A DNA stretch of 64,000 nt from an uncultured Haliea sp. (GTDB lineage: Bacteria > Pseudomonadota > Gammaproteobacteria > Pseudomonadales > Halieaceae): the NCBI GenBank assembly GCA_947258585.1, contig CAMYIZ010000061.1, forward strand, positions 28,041 to 92,040. Direction: 5' to 3'. The notes under the pieces were generated by a model, which ran no database searches, was not told where the DNA came from, and was given only the letters and a program-made list of their open reading frames with translations. This document shows positions 1-10,728 of the stretch, in pieces; position 1 is the first letter of the stretch; every line of letters begins with the position of its first letter. A program made the position numbers and the translations under genes.

Positions 1-2501
<2,501 letters not shown>

Positions 2502-2540
2502 GCGGCCCAAGCCGCCGCAATTGACGACCTGGAGCAGGAC

Positions 2541-2804
2541 ATGGCTGAGCGCAGCGAACCGCAGGAACCAACATCGAAGGAGAAAGCGCAGGCCGGGCAG
2601 AAGGAGCATGCCCGCCTGCGGCCATGGCATGTCATCAGCAGCGTATTTGCCGCCGGGCTGGGGGTTCAGAGCAGCCGTAACCGGGAGCGGGATTTCAAAC
2701 AGGGCAAGGCCGGTGTCTTCATCGCCGCCGGCCTGATTTTTACCGTGCTGTTCATTGCGGCTGTTTTCACCATTGTGCAGGTGGTGCTCAGCAGCGCCTC
2801 CTAG
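2541..2804 (+). CDS. DUF2970 family small membrane protein
   Basis: An 87-residue protein with a charged N-terminal third, then the motif VQSSRNRERDFKQGK, followed by a single hydrophobic helix at about residues 60-82. That arrangement (a GVQS.RNRERDF box just before one transmembrane helix) is characteristic of the DUF2970 family of proteobacterial inner-membrane proteins of unknown function. It starts 39 bases after metH in the same direction and may share its transcript. Its stop codon overlaps tail-to-tail with the small minus-strand ORF at 2801-2917 through the palindrome CTAG. Confidence 0.8.
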   Translation: MAERSEPQEPTSKEKAQAGQKEHARLRPWHVISSVFAAGLGVQSSRNRERDFKQGKAGVFIAAGLIFTVLFIAAVFTIVQVVLSSAS

Positions 2805-2917
2805 CCGGGCATTGCTGCCAGCCAGAGGTAGAGGGCAACAACCACAATGCTGATGATGGCGGTGGCGGCGATGGCGTCGGCAACGCCGTCGTCGTTGTGA
2901 TTGGTTGATCCGGACAT
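2801..2917 (-). CDS. 38-residue putative single-pass membrane protein
   Basis: A short frame, seen on the reverse complement. It starts at ATG 2917, preceded by AGGAG eight bases upstream, and stops with TAG at 2803-2801. The predicted protein begins MSGSTNHNDDGVADAIAATA, continues with a hydrophobic helix (IISIVVVALYLWLAAM) and ends MPG. The good ribosome-binding site, polar head and clean transmembrane helix make it a credible microprotein. It overlaps the stop of the DUF2970 gene by four bases in convergent orientation. No function is recognised; translation is inferred only. Confidence 0.5.
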   Translation of the reverse strand: MSGSTNHNDDGVADAIAATAIISIVVVALYLWLAAMPG

Positions 2918-3052
2918 GCGGTAGTCTCCTGTCGTGCGGGTGGGGCCGGCCCCGGGGCCAGCGAATTCGAGCGCAAGATTATATCAGGAAACCCCGTGAT
3001 GCCAGCCTCCCCCTCTGCAAGCTCTGGGTTCTAACCTTATAGAAAATCAGCA

Positions 3053-3081
3053 TTAATAGCCTCCCGGTTTTCTGGTAATGT
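3053..3081 (+). promoter_or_regulatory. Candidate sigma-70 promoter for cysI
   Basis: TTAATA (3053-3058), a 17-base spacer, then TAATGT (3076-3081), placing transcription start near 3088, about 36 bases before the cysI ATG. The upstream stretch around 3031-3058 is A/T-rich against a GC-rich background, as expected for an activator-dependent cys promoter. CysB binding is only a guess from gene function. Confidence 0.4.
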
Positions 3082-3123
3082 AGCGCCCTTTCAGAATCCG
3101 TCCCTGCCATACAGGACTCTTTG

Positions 3124-4788
3124 ATGTATCAGTACGATCAATACGACCAACGCATCGTCGATGAGCGCGTGGCCCAGTTTCGTGACCAGACCCGGCGCTA
3201 TCTGTCGGGACAGCTCTCCGATGCCGAGTTTCTGCCCCTGCGCTTGCAGAACGGCCTCTATGTCCAGCGGCTCGCGCCCATGCTCCGCATTGCCGTCCCC
3301 TACGGCCTGCTCAGCAGTGCCCAGCTACGCAAGCTGGCCCACATCGCCCGCCACTACGACAAGGGCTATGCCCATGTCAGTACGCGCCAGAATATCCAGC
3401 TGAACTGGCCGCAACTGGAGGAGGTGCCTGACATTCTGGCGGAACTGGCCAGCGTCCAGATGCACGCAATCCAGACCAGCGGTAACTGTATCCGCAATAC
3501 CACCACCGACCAGTTTGCAGGGGTTGCCGCAGACGAACTGGAGGACCCGCGTCCCTGGTGTGAAATCATCCGCCAGTGGTCAACCCTGCACCCGGAGTTT
3601 GCTTTTCTTCCCCGCAAGTTCAAGATTGCGGTTTGCGCCAGCGAGCAGGACCGGGCAGCCATCCACGCCCACGATATCGGCATTGAACTGCTGGCTGATG
3701 GTGCCGGTGGCCATGGCTTCAAGATACTGGCCGGCGGTGGCCTGGGGCGCACCCCGGTCATTGGTTCCGTGGTCTGCGAATGGGTGGACAGGCAGCACCT
3801 TCTCACTTACCTGGAGGCGATCCTGCGTGTCTACAACCAGCATGGCCGCCGCGACAACAAGTACAAGGCGCGGATCAAGATCCTGGTCAAGGCCATGGGG
3901 GTCGAAGCGTTCCGGGAAGCCGTCGAGCGCGAGTGGGCAGCGCTGAAGGACGGCCCCAGTACCCTCACCGACGAGGAAATCGAGCGCGCCAAATCCTTCT
4001 TCACTACCCCACCCTACGCCCGCCTCGACGCGGCCGCGACCGGCGCCGCCCTGGGCGAGCGCTGCGCTGCCGATCCCATCTTCGGCAACTGGGTGGCGCG
4101 CAACACCACGGCTCACCGGACTCCGGGGTATCGCGCTGTCACCATCTCGCTCAAGGCAACCGGGGTGGCCCCGGGCGACATTACCGACCGCCAGCTGGAA
4201 CTGCTGGCAGACCTCGCGGACAACTTCTCCTTTGGCGAACTGCGCACGACACACCAGCAGAACATGGTGCTGGCCGACGTCGAGGAAACCGCGCTCTACG
4301 CCCTCTGGCAGCAACTGCAGGGCGCCGGGCTGGCGACACCCAATATCGGCTACATCACCGACGTAATCTGCTGCCCCGGGGGCGATTACTGCTCACTGGC
4401 GAACGCCAAGTCCATCCCGGTTGCGGAAGCCATCCAGGCCCGCTTCGAGGATCTGGACTACCTGTATGACCTCGGCCCGATCGAACTGAACATCAGTGGC
4501 TGCATGAATGCCTGCGGCCACCACCACATCGGCCACATCGGTATCCTCGGGGTCGACAAGAAAGGTGCCGAGTTCTACCAGATCAGCCTGGGTGGCAGCC
4601 AGTCGAAGGAGGCCGCGATCGGCAAGATCCTGGGGCCGTCCTTCAGCCAGGAGGACGTACCGGATGTGGTCGAAAAACTGCTCGATACCTATGTGAACCT
4701 GCGCCAGGAAGAGGAAACCTTCCTGCAAACATTCAACCGGGTCGGAATCGAACCCTTCAAGGAGCGGGTCTATGCCAAGACTCATTAA
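3124..4788 (+). CDS. cysI: Sulfite reductase hemoprotein (siroheme nitrite/sulfite reductase family)
   Basis: Assimilatory six-electron reduction of sulfite to sulfide (nitrite is the alternative substrate in this superfamily), using siroheme and a [4Fe-4S] cluster. Cluster ligands are visible as C416 and C422 in CCPGGDYC and C460 and C464 in GCMNAC, matching the spacing in CysI. The two duplicated ferredoxin-like/siroheme halves are present, with STRQNIQLNW and the TTTDQFAG region in the first. The first start in frame is TTG 3121; the adjacent ATG 3124 gives MYQYDQYDQ and is preferred. It overlaps the DUF934 gene by 17 bases, the usual partnership in Pseudomonas-type organisms, which supports sulfite over nitrite. 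Confidence 0.9.
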   Translation: MYQYDQYDQRIVDERVAQFRDQTRRYLSGQLSDAEFLPLRLQNGLYVQRLAPMLRIAVPYGLLSSAQLRKLAHIARHYDKGYAHVSTRQNIQLNWPQLEEVPDILAELASVQMHAIQTSGNCIRNTTTDQFAGVAADELEDPRPWCEIIRQWSTLHPEFAFLPRKFKIAVCASEQDRAAIHAHDIGIELLADGAGGHGFKILAGGGLGRTPVIGSVVCEWVDRQHLLTYLEAILRVYNQHGRRDNKYKARIKILVKAMGVEAFREAVEREWAALKDGPSTLTDEEIERAKSFFTTPPYARLDAAATGAALGERCAADPIFGNWVARNTTAHRTPGYRAVTISLKATGVAPGDITDRQLELLADLADNFSFGELRTTHQQNMVLADVEETALYALWQQLQGAGLATPNIGYITDVICCPGGDYCSLANAKSIPVAEAIQARFEDLDYLYDLGPIELNISGCMNACGHHHIGHIGILGVDKKGAEFYQISLGGSQSKEAAIGKILGPSFSQEDVPDVVEKLLDTYVNLRQEEETFLQTFNRVGIEPFKERVYAKTH

Positions 4789-5239
4789 ACAGGGCCAGAT
4801 CACCAGCGATGCCTGGCTGCCACCCGTCGCGGATGCCGCCACCGCCCCCGACCCGCATCTGCCCAACCTGAGCCAATGGCTGTCCCTGGCCGACAAGAGC
4901 GGCTCAGCGGTGCAACTGGAGCCCGGTGACGGTATCGCCGAGCTGCTGCCGGCGCTGGATGCGATTGAGCTGGTTGCGGTGAATTTCCCCCTTTTCACCG
5001 ATGGTCGCGGCTTTTCCTATGCGCGCGACCTGCGCGAGCACGGTTATCGCGGCGAACTGCGGGCGGTCGGGGCCTTCCTCCCCGACCAGATGCACTATCT
5101 GCGCCGCTGCGGTTTCGACGCGTTCCAGTTCAATGATGAATCCCGTCTGGAGGAGGGCCTGCGGCAGCTGGATATTTTTTCCGAGCACTACCAGGGCGCC
5201 ATGGACGAGCCGCGGCCCTTGTTCCGGCGTCGGTCCTGA
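4772..5239 (+). CDS. DUF934 family protein, CysI partner
   Basis: A 155-residue soluble protein whose N-terminus MPRLIKQGQI overlaps the end of cysI by 17 bases, so translation is probably coupled. The central segment with FPLFTDGRGFSYARDLRE followed by YRGELRAVG and the C-terminal FQFNDE are typical of DUF934. The family is annotated as an oxidoreductase linked to siroheme sulfite reductase; its biochemical role is not established. The gene is followed by a strong bidirectional terminator. Family assignment is secure, function is not. Confidence 0.88.
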   Translation: MPRLIKQGQITSDAWLPPVADAATAPDPHLPNLSQWLSLADKSGSAVQLEPGDGIAELLPALDAIELVAVNFPLFTDGRGFSYARDLREHGYRGELRAVGAFLPDQMHYLRRCGFDAFQFNDESRLEEGLRQLDIFSEHYQGAMDEPRPLFRRRS

Positions 5240-5272
5240 AGGGGAGACCCACTCCCCCGCTCGCAATGTAGA

Positions 5273-5307
5273 GACAAAAAAGCCGGCTCACAGCCGGCTT
5301 TTTTGTC
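5273..5307. terminator. Bidirectional intrinsic terminator between DUF934 and etfA
   Basis: Perfect 16-base inverted repeat with a 3-base loop: left arm 5273-5288 (gacaaaaaagccggct), right arm 5292-5307. GC-rich core with an A-run on one side and T-run on the other, so it can stop transcription from both convergent genes. Confidence 0.9.
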
Positions 5308-5322
5308 TGGGTCTCCCGCGCC

Positions 5323-6252
5323 TCAGAGCGCGGCTTCCAGTTCCGGCAGCGCGTTGAACAGATCCGCCACCAGGCCGTAGTCGGCCACCTGGAAGATCGG
5401 GGCATCCTCGTCCTTGTTGATGGCGACGATGACCTTGGAGTCCTTCATGCCCGCCAAATGCTGGATGGCGCCGGAGATGCCGACGGCGATATAGAGGTCC
5501 GGGGCAACAATCTTGCCGGTCTGCCCAACCTGCATGTCATTGGGAACGAAGCCCGCATCCACCGCCGCGCGGGAAGCGCCGATTGCCGCTCCCAGTTTGT
5601 CTGCAATGCCGTCCAGCAGCTTGAAGTTGTCGCCGTTCTGCATGCCGCGGCCACCGGAGATCACCACCGGCGCAGCCGTCAACTCGGGGCGATCGGATAC
5701 CGCCACTTCCTGGCCGACGAAGGTGGATATACCCGCATCGTGAACAGAGGACACCGCCTCAACGGTGGCTGCACCGCCCTCCGCCGCAACGGCGTCAAAG
5801 GCCGTGGTGCGCACGGTGATGACTTTCTTGGCATCGCTGGTCTGGACGGTGGCAATCACGTTCCCGGCATAGATCGGGCGCTTGAAGGTGTCGGCAGACT
5901 CGACGGAAATAATGTCGGAGATCTGGGCGACATCGAGCAGGGCCGCGACGCGAGGCAGGGTGTTCTTGCCGTTGCTGGTCGAGGGGGCGACGATATTGTC
6001 GTAGTTGGCCGCAAGCTCGGCAATCAGCAGGCTGACATTTTCCGCCAGCTGGTGTTCATAGGCAGCGTTGTCCGCGACCAATACCTTGCCCACGCCGGGA
6101 ATGGCCTTTGCCTGGTCGGCTACCGCACTGCAGTCGGCGCCAGCCACCAGGATATCGATGTCAGCACCCATGGCCTGTGCGGCGGCTACCGCGTTCAGGG
6201 TTGCCGGCTTGAGGCTGCTGTTGTCGTGCTCTGCAATTACCAGTGTGCTCAT
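5323..6252 (-). CDS. etfA: Electron transfer flavoprotein alpha subunit
   Basis: FAD-binding large subunit of the soluble electron carrier that takes electrons from acyl-CoA and other dehydrogenases to the membrane quinone oxidoreductase. 309 residues, the usual length. The C-terminal FAD domain shows the signature from [16 protein letters not shown] through the [12 protein letters not shown] stretch to [16 protein letters not shown]. The N-terminal domain begins [20 protein letters not shown]. It overlaps etfB by four bases (ATGA), so the two subunits are translationally coupled. It ends against a strong bidirectional terminator. Confidence 0.96.
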   Translation of the reverse strand: MSTLVIAEHDNSSLKPATLNAVAAAQAMGADIDILVAGADCSAVADQAKAIPGVGKVLVADNAAYEHQLAENVSLLIAELAANYDNIVAPSTSNGKNTLPRVAALLDVAQISDIISVESADTFKRPIYAGNVIATVQTSDAKKVITVRTTAFDAVAAEGGAATVEAVSSVHDAGISTFVGQEVAVSDRPELTAAPVVISGGRGMQNGDNFKLLDGIADKLGAAIGASRAAVDAGFVPNDMQVGQTGKIVAPDLYIAVGISGAIQHLAGMKDSKVIVAINKDEDAPIFQVADYGLVADLFNALPELEAAL

Positions 6253-7001
6253 GAGATTACCTTCGCCTCGTTTTTCAGTTTGTCGACCAACTGGGCAACG
6301 TCCTCGACCTTGATGCCCGCCTTGCGCTCGGGTGGCGGCTCGACCTTGAGCTGGGTAATGTGGCGGGTGACTTCTACGCCCAGATCAGCAGGGGTGAATA
6401 CGTCCAGCTGTTTTTTCTTGGCTTTCATGATGTTCGGCAGCGAGGCATAGCGCGGCTCGTTCAGGCGCAGGTCGGTGGTAACGATCGCCGGCAGGCTCAG
6501 GCTGACCGTCTGGAGGCCACCGTCAACCTCACGAATCACATTAAGTTTCTCACCTTCAACCTTGATTTCAGAGGCAAAAGTACCCTGAGGCATGTTGGTG
6601 AGCGCACCCAGCATTTGCCCGGTCTGGTTGTTGTCGCCGTCGATGGACTGCTTGCCCAGGATGACCAGCTGAGGCTGCTCTTTCTCCACCACACCCTTGA
6701 GCAGCTTGGCCACGACCAGAGGCTCCACCCGCCCTTCTGTTTCCACGTGAATACCGCGGTCCGCACCCAGTGCCAGTGCGGTCCGAATCTGCTCCTGGCA
6801 GGGCTTCTCACCCACGGACACCGCGATAACTTCCGTGGCAACGCCGGCCTCCTTGAGGCGCACGGCTTCTTCGACAGCGATTTCACAGAAGGGATTGATG
6901 GCCATCTTGACGTTGTTCAGATCAACATCACTACCATCACCCTTGGCACGGACCTTGACGTTGTAGTCAACGACGCGCTTTACGGCAACAAGAACCTTCA
7001 T
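6249..7001 (-). CDS. etfB: Electron transfer flavoprotein beta subunit
   Basis: AMP-binding small subunit of ETF, 250 residues. It starts [18 protein letters not shown]; the family signature is visible as the [16 protein letters not shown] stretch and the recognition-loop region [20 protein letters not shown]. It is the first gene of the etfBA operon and reads away from the ETF-quinone oxidoreductase gene. The 270-base divergent region between them (7002-7271) is A/T-rich around 7160-7230 and presumably holds both promoters, but I could not settle on convincing -35/-10 pairs. Confidence 0.96.
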   Translation of the reverse strand: MKVLVAVKRVVDYNVKVRAKGDGSDVDLNNVKMAINPFCEIAVEEAVRLKEAGVATEVIAVSVGEKPCQEQIRTALALGADRGIHVETEGRVEPLVVAKLLKGVVEKEQPQLVILGKQSIDGDNNQTGQMLGALTNMPQGTFASEIKVEGEKLNVIREVDGGLQTVSLSLPAIVTTDLRLNEPRYASLPNIMKAKKKQLDVFTPADLGVEVTRHITQLKVEPPPERKAGIKVEDVAQLVDKLKNEAKVIS

Positions 7002-7271
7002 AGGATTTCCAATGCTAGTTTCAGGTGGATTGCAGGGACCGGAGCACTAGTGGCAGGCCACTGGATTTAGTTCGGGCGGCTATGTTGCCGCCAAAGCCCC
7101 GGCAGGTCAATAGCACCGGGTGACAGCAAAATAAACCGTAGCGGACACAACATGGATAAGCGGTATCAATCGCATTTATGGTCTTTATCCTTTAAAAATT
7201 ATATACTTGTGCGGTTTTTATTCGTGTGAAATTCATTAGCAAGTAAGCCCCCGCAACCAGAGGATGCTGCC

Positions 7272-8924
7272 GTGGAACGTGAATCAATGGAGTTTGATGT
7301 CGTGATTGTAGGTGCCGGGCCCGCGGGCCTGTCCGCCGCCTGTCGCATCATGCAACTGGCCCAGGAGCAGGAGCGCGAAGTCACTGTCTGTGTCGTGGAA
7401 AAGGGCTCCGAGGTCGGCGCCCATATCCTCTCTGGAGCGGTGCTGGAGCCGCGCGCCCTGGCGGAACTGTTCCCGAACTGGGCAGAGATGGGAGCCCCCT
7501 TGAATACCGCGGTGACCGAAGACCGCTTTTTCTTTTATACCAGCGCCAGCAAAGCCGTGAAGTTGCCCAACTTCCTGATTCCGAAGCCCACCCACAACGA
7601 TGGCAACTACATTGTCTCCATGGGCAATGTCTGCCGCTGGCTGGCGGAACAGGCGGAAAACCTTGGCGTCGAGGTCTATCCCGGTTTTGCCGCCGCAGAG
7701 GTCCTCTTCCACGCCGATGGCAGCGTCAAGGGTATCGCCACTGGCGACATGGGCATTGGCGCTGACGGCAGCCAGAAGGACAGCTACACGCCAGGCATGG
7801 AGCTGCACGCCAAATACACGCTCTTCGCCGAGGGCTGCCGCGGTCACCTGGGCAAGCAGTTGATCGCCCGGCTGGGACTGGACGAGGGCAAGGATCCCCA
7901 GCACTACGGCATTGGCATCAAGGAAATCTGGGAAATTCCCGCCGACAAACACCAGGAGGGCCTGGTCGTGCACGGCCTGGGCTGGCCGCTGCAGGAAAAC
8001 GGCGCCAGCGGCGGCGCTTTCCTCTATCACGCTGAAAACAACCAGGTTTATCTCGGGCTGATCACTGATCTGAATTACAGCAACCCGCACCTGAGCCCGT
8101 TCGAGGAATTCCAGCGCTGGAAGCACCACCCGGAAACCCTGAAGTACCTGGAGGGCGGCTCGCGCCTCAGTTACGGTGCGCGTGCGATTGCCAAGGGCGG
8201 CTTCAACTCGCTGCCGAAAATGCATTTCCCCGGCGGTCTCCTCATCGGTTGCGATGCCGGCACGCTGAATGCGGTGAAGATCAAGGGCAATCACACCGCG
8301 ATGAAGAGCGGCATGCTGGCGGCGGAAGCGGTTGTGGAGGCGCTGGCCCAGGGTGAGTCGGCACCGGCAGACCTGGCCAGCTTCGCCGCGAAAGTAGAGA
8401 GCTCCTGGCTGCACCAAGAGTTGTACACTACCCGCAACTTCAGCGGCTTCATGCACAAGTTCGGTTTCCTGTTCGGCTCAGCCATGGTGTGGGTAGACCA
8501 GACCATCTTTGGTGGCAAGCTTCCCTTCACCCTCAACGATTCGGTGCCCGATCACGCCACCTTGAAACCCGCCAGTGCAAGCAGGAAGCCGGCCTATCCA
8601 AAGCCGGACAACAGGATCAGTTTCGACCGCCTGTCCTCGGTGTTCCTGTCCAATACCAACCATGAAGAGGATCAACCCTGTCACCTGACCCTGATTGATC
8701 CTGATGTGCCGCTGGCAAAGAACCTGCCTCAGTTTGATGAGCCAGCCCAGCGTTACTGCCCGGCGGGTGTGTACGAGATCGTGGAGGATGCCAGCGGCCA
8801 GCGCTTTCAGATCAACGCCCAAAACTGCGTTCACTGCAAGACCTGCGACATCAAGGACCCGGCGCAGAACATTGTCTGGGTTACTCCGGAAGGCTTTGGC
8901 GGGCCGAACTACCCGAACATGTAG
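7272..8924 (+). CDS. Electron transfer flavoprotein-ubiquinone oxidoreductase
   Basis: Membrane-associated flavo-iron-sulfur enzyme that oxidises reduced ETF and reduces ubiquinone. 550 residues. The FAD-binding GxGxxG appears as VVIVGAGPAGLSAA near the N-terminus. The C-terminal ferredoxin-like segment has RYCPAGVYE and then NCVHCKTCDIKDP, supplying the [4Fe-4S] cysteines. Start chosen at GTG 7272 (MERESMEFDVV), because homologues conserve this extension; ATG 7287 is the alternative. It lies divergent to etfBA, which encodes its electron donor. Confidence 0.95.
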   Translation: MERESMEFDVVIVGAGPAGLSAACRIMQLAQEQEREVTVCVVEKGSEVGAHILSGAVLEPRALAELFPNWAEMGAPLNTAVTEDRFFFYTSASKAVKLPNFLIPKPTHNDGNYIVSMGNVCRWLAEQAENLGVEVYPGFAAAEVLFHADGSVKGIATGDMGIGADGSQKDSYTPGMELHAKYTLFAEGCRGHLGKQLIARLGLDEGKDPQHYGIGIKEIWEIPADKHQEGLVVHGLGWPLQENGASGGAFLYHAENNQVYLGLITDLNYSNPHLSPFEEFQRWKHHPETLKYLEGGSRLSYGARAIAKGGFNSLPKMHFPGGLLIGCDAGTLNAVKIKGNHTAMKSGMLAAEAVVEALAQGESAPADLASFAAKVESSWLHQELYTTRNFSGFMHKFGFLFGSAMVWVDQTIFGGKLPFTLNDSVPDHATLKPASASRKPAYPKPDNRISFDRLSSVFLSNTNHEEDQPCHLTLIDPDVPLAKNLPQFDEPAQRYCPAGVYEIVEDASGQRFQINAQNCVHCKTCDIKDPAQNIVWVTPEGFGGPNYPNM

Positions 8925-8934
8925 CCCGCCCGAA

Positions 8935-8959
8935 CCCGCTGCGGTTCTACTGCAGCGGG
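8935..8959. terminator. Hairpin between convergent ETF-QO and DUF1285 genes
   Basis: Perfect 8-base arms cccgctgc (8935-8942) and gcagcggg (8952-8959) around a 9-base loop that contains the DUF1285 stop. No T-run follows on either strand, so factor-independent termination is uncertain. Confidence 0.4.
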
Positions 8960-9480
8960 AACCACTCCCCCGCGCTTGTCACCTGCAGGCGCCCCTCTCG
9001 CTCTTCTGCGCCCTCCACGAGGCGATACCAGGCGGCCCGTGAGAGCAGCGCGCTGAGGCCGTGGGGCAGTCTGATGGCAGCGACATTGCCCACGGCGGGC
9101 TCAAGGAACAGGGGGTGCTCCCTGTCGATAGGGACCTCGCGGCCGGTATTCAGTCGTGCCAGGAGCAGCGGGAGCTCCGTGTCTTCGCGCGCGTTGATCT
9201 CCGTGACGATAAGCGGGTGCAAATCAACCTTGATCCGCCATTTCTCGCCGGGGGTAACCAGGTAGTACTCACCGTCCTCCTCGCGCCGCAGGATACTTGC
9301 GAACAATCGCACGATGGCATCGCGCGCAATGATCCTGCCCTCGTGATACCAGTTGCCGTCCGCGGCAATGCGGATATCAATGTCTCCCGATAGCGGTGGG
9401 TGCCAGCGTTCCAGGGGGGGATTGTCGAAGTCGCGTGCCTTGCGAGCCTGGCTCGCAAGGGTGTCGAGTGGGTCAGCCAT
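8947..9480 (-). CDS. DUF1285 domain protein
   Basis: A 177-residue soluble protein with the DUF1285 pattern: PPLERWHPPLSGDIDIRIA near residue 20, the box DGNWYHEGRIIAR, a RLFASILRREEDGEYYLVT region and the GEKWRIKV strand. The family is conserved in proteobacteria and has no established activity. It reads toward serA's 3' side in the same direction (43-base gap), so it could be the last gene of a serA transcript. Family is secure; function unknown. Confidence 0.85.
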   Translation of the reverse strand: MADPLDTLASQARKARDFDNPPLERWHPPLSGDIDIRIAADGNWYHEGRIIARDAIVRLFASILRREEDGEYYLVTPGEKWRIKVDLHPLIVTEINAREDTELPLLLARLNTGREVPIDREHPLFLEPAVGNVAAIRLPHGLSALLSRAAWYRLVEGAEEREGRLQVTSAGEWFPLQ

Positions 9481-9523
9481 GGTCCTTGCCTCGGGTTCGG
9501 ATGGGCTGGCCGGCGTCAGCCGG

Positions 9524-10699
9524 CTAGGGAATTACCCTGACGTTAACCACACCCTCCAGCGCGCGCATTGAGGCCAGGCTGGACTCGGCGGGGCAAATAT
9601 CCATATCGATCAGGTTGTAGGCGATGTCATCCCGGCTCTTGTTCAGCATATCGATGACGTTGATATTCAGCTCCGCGAGAATGGACAGTACGCTGCCGAG
9701 GATTTTCGGCACATTGCTGTTGGTCACCGCCAGCCGACAGCCGCCCACGCGCTCCAGCTGCAGGGTCGGGAAGTTCACCGCGTTGCGGATATTGCCATTC
9801 TCGAGAAAGTCCCGCAGCTGGTCGGCCGCCATGATCGCGCAGTTGTCTTCGGCTTCATCGGTGCTGGCGCCAATGTGTGGCATCAGCACAACATCCTTGC
9901 GACCAATCAGGACGGGGCTGGGGAAATCGGCGATGTACTTGCGCAACTGGCCCCGCTCCAGGGCGGCCAGCAGTGCGTCCTCATCGACGATCTCCTGGCG
10001 GGCAAAATTCAGCAGGCAGGCGTGGGCGGGCATAGCCGCAAGCAGCTCGGCGTTGACCAGCCCGCGGGTGGACTCCAGCGCCGGCAGGTGAAGCGTGATG
10101 TAATCGCTGCGGGCGAAAACGGCCGACAGCGTATCCGCCTTGCGGACCTGGCTGGAGAGCCGCCAGGCGGCATCCACCGATAGCGCCGGGTCATAGCCGA
10201 TCACGTCCATGCCGAGGGTCAGGGCCATGTCCGCCACCAGTGAACCGATGGCACCGAGCCCGACGATTCCCAGGGTCTTGCCGCGCAGTTCATTGCCTTT
10301 GAAATGTTTCTTGTTGGCTTCCAGAGTCTGGTGCAGCTCCGCCGGGTCGCTGATGCCGGCGAGGCCGTCGACGTAGGCGAGCCCCTCGACGATGCCCCTG
10401 GAACCGAGCAGCAGCCCCGCGGCAACCAGCTCCTTGACCGCGTTGGCGTTGGCGCCCGGGGAGTTGAAAACGGGGATCCCACGGCGGGTACATTCCGGCA
10501 CTGGAATATTGTTGACTCCGGCACCGGCGCGGGCAATGGCCAGTACCGAGTCCGCTATGTCCGCAGCCAGCAGCTTGTGGCTGCGCAGGAGGATCGCGTC
10601 CGGGTGGGTAAACTCACTGGCAATCTCATAGTCTTCGCGGGGCAGGCGCTCCAGCCCCTTCACCGATATCTGGTTGAGCGTGAGAATACGTCTGGCCAT
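9524..10699 (-). CDS. serA: D-3-phosphoglycerate dehydrogenase, short form with ACT domain
   Basis: First committed step of serine synthesis: oxidation of 3-phosphoglycerate with NAD. The catalytic/NAD domain shows GVNNIPVPECTRRGIPVFN and the Rossmann motif TLGIVGLGAIGS; the active-site region includes MPHIGASTDEAE with its His. The last 75 or so residues form an ACT regulatory domain (NVPKILGSVLSILAELNINV). At 391 residues it is the short E. coli-like class without the intervening domain of long forms. A 29-base gap separates it from ppiD upstream. Confidence 0.92.
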   Translation of the reverse strand: MARRILTLNQISVKGLERLPREDYEIASEFTHPDAILLRSHKLLAADIADSVLAIARAGAGVNNIPVPECTRRGIPVFNSPGANANAVKELVAAGLLLGSRGIVEGLAYVDGLAGISDPAELHQTLEANKKHFKGNELRGKTLGIVGLGAIGSLVADMALTLGMDVIGYDPALSVDAAWRLSSQVRKADTLSAVFARSDYITLHLPALESTRGLVNAELLAAMPAHACLLNFARQEIVDEDALLAALERGQLRKYIADFPSPVLIGRKDVVLMPHIGASTDEAEDNCAIMAADQLRDFLENGNIRNAVNFPTLQLERVGGCRLAVTNSNVPKILGSVLSILAELNINVIDMLNKSRDDIAYNLIDMDICPAESSLASMRALEGVVNVRVIP

Positions 10700-10728
10700 G
10701 ATGTGTGTCAGATTCCTTTCAGTAGGGC

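Noticed and set aside
5458..6450. 330-residue plus-strand frame across etfA/etfB
   Set aside because: Antisense shadow spanning two real overlapping genes.
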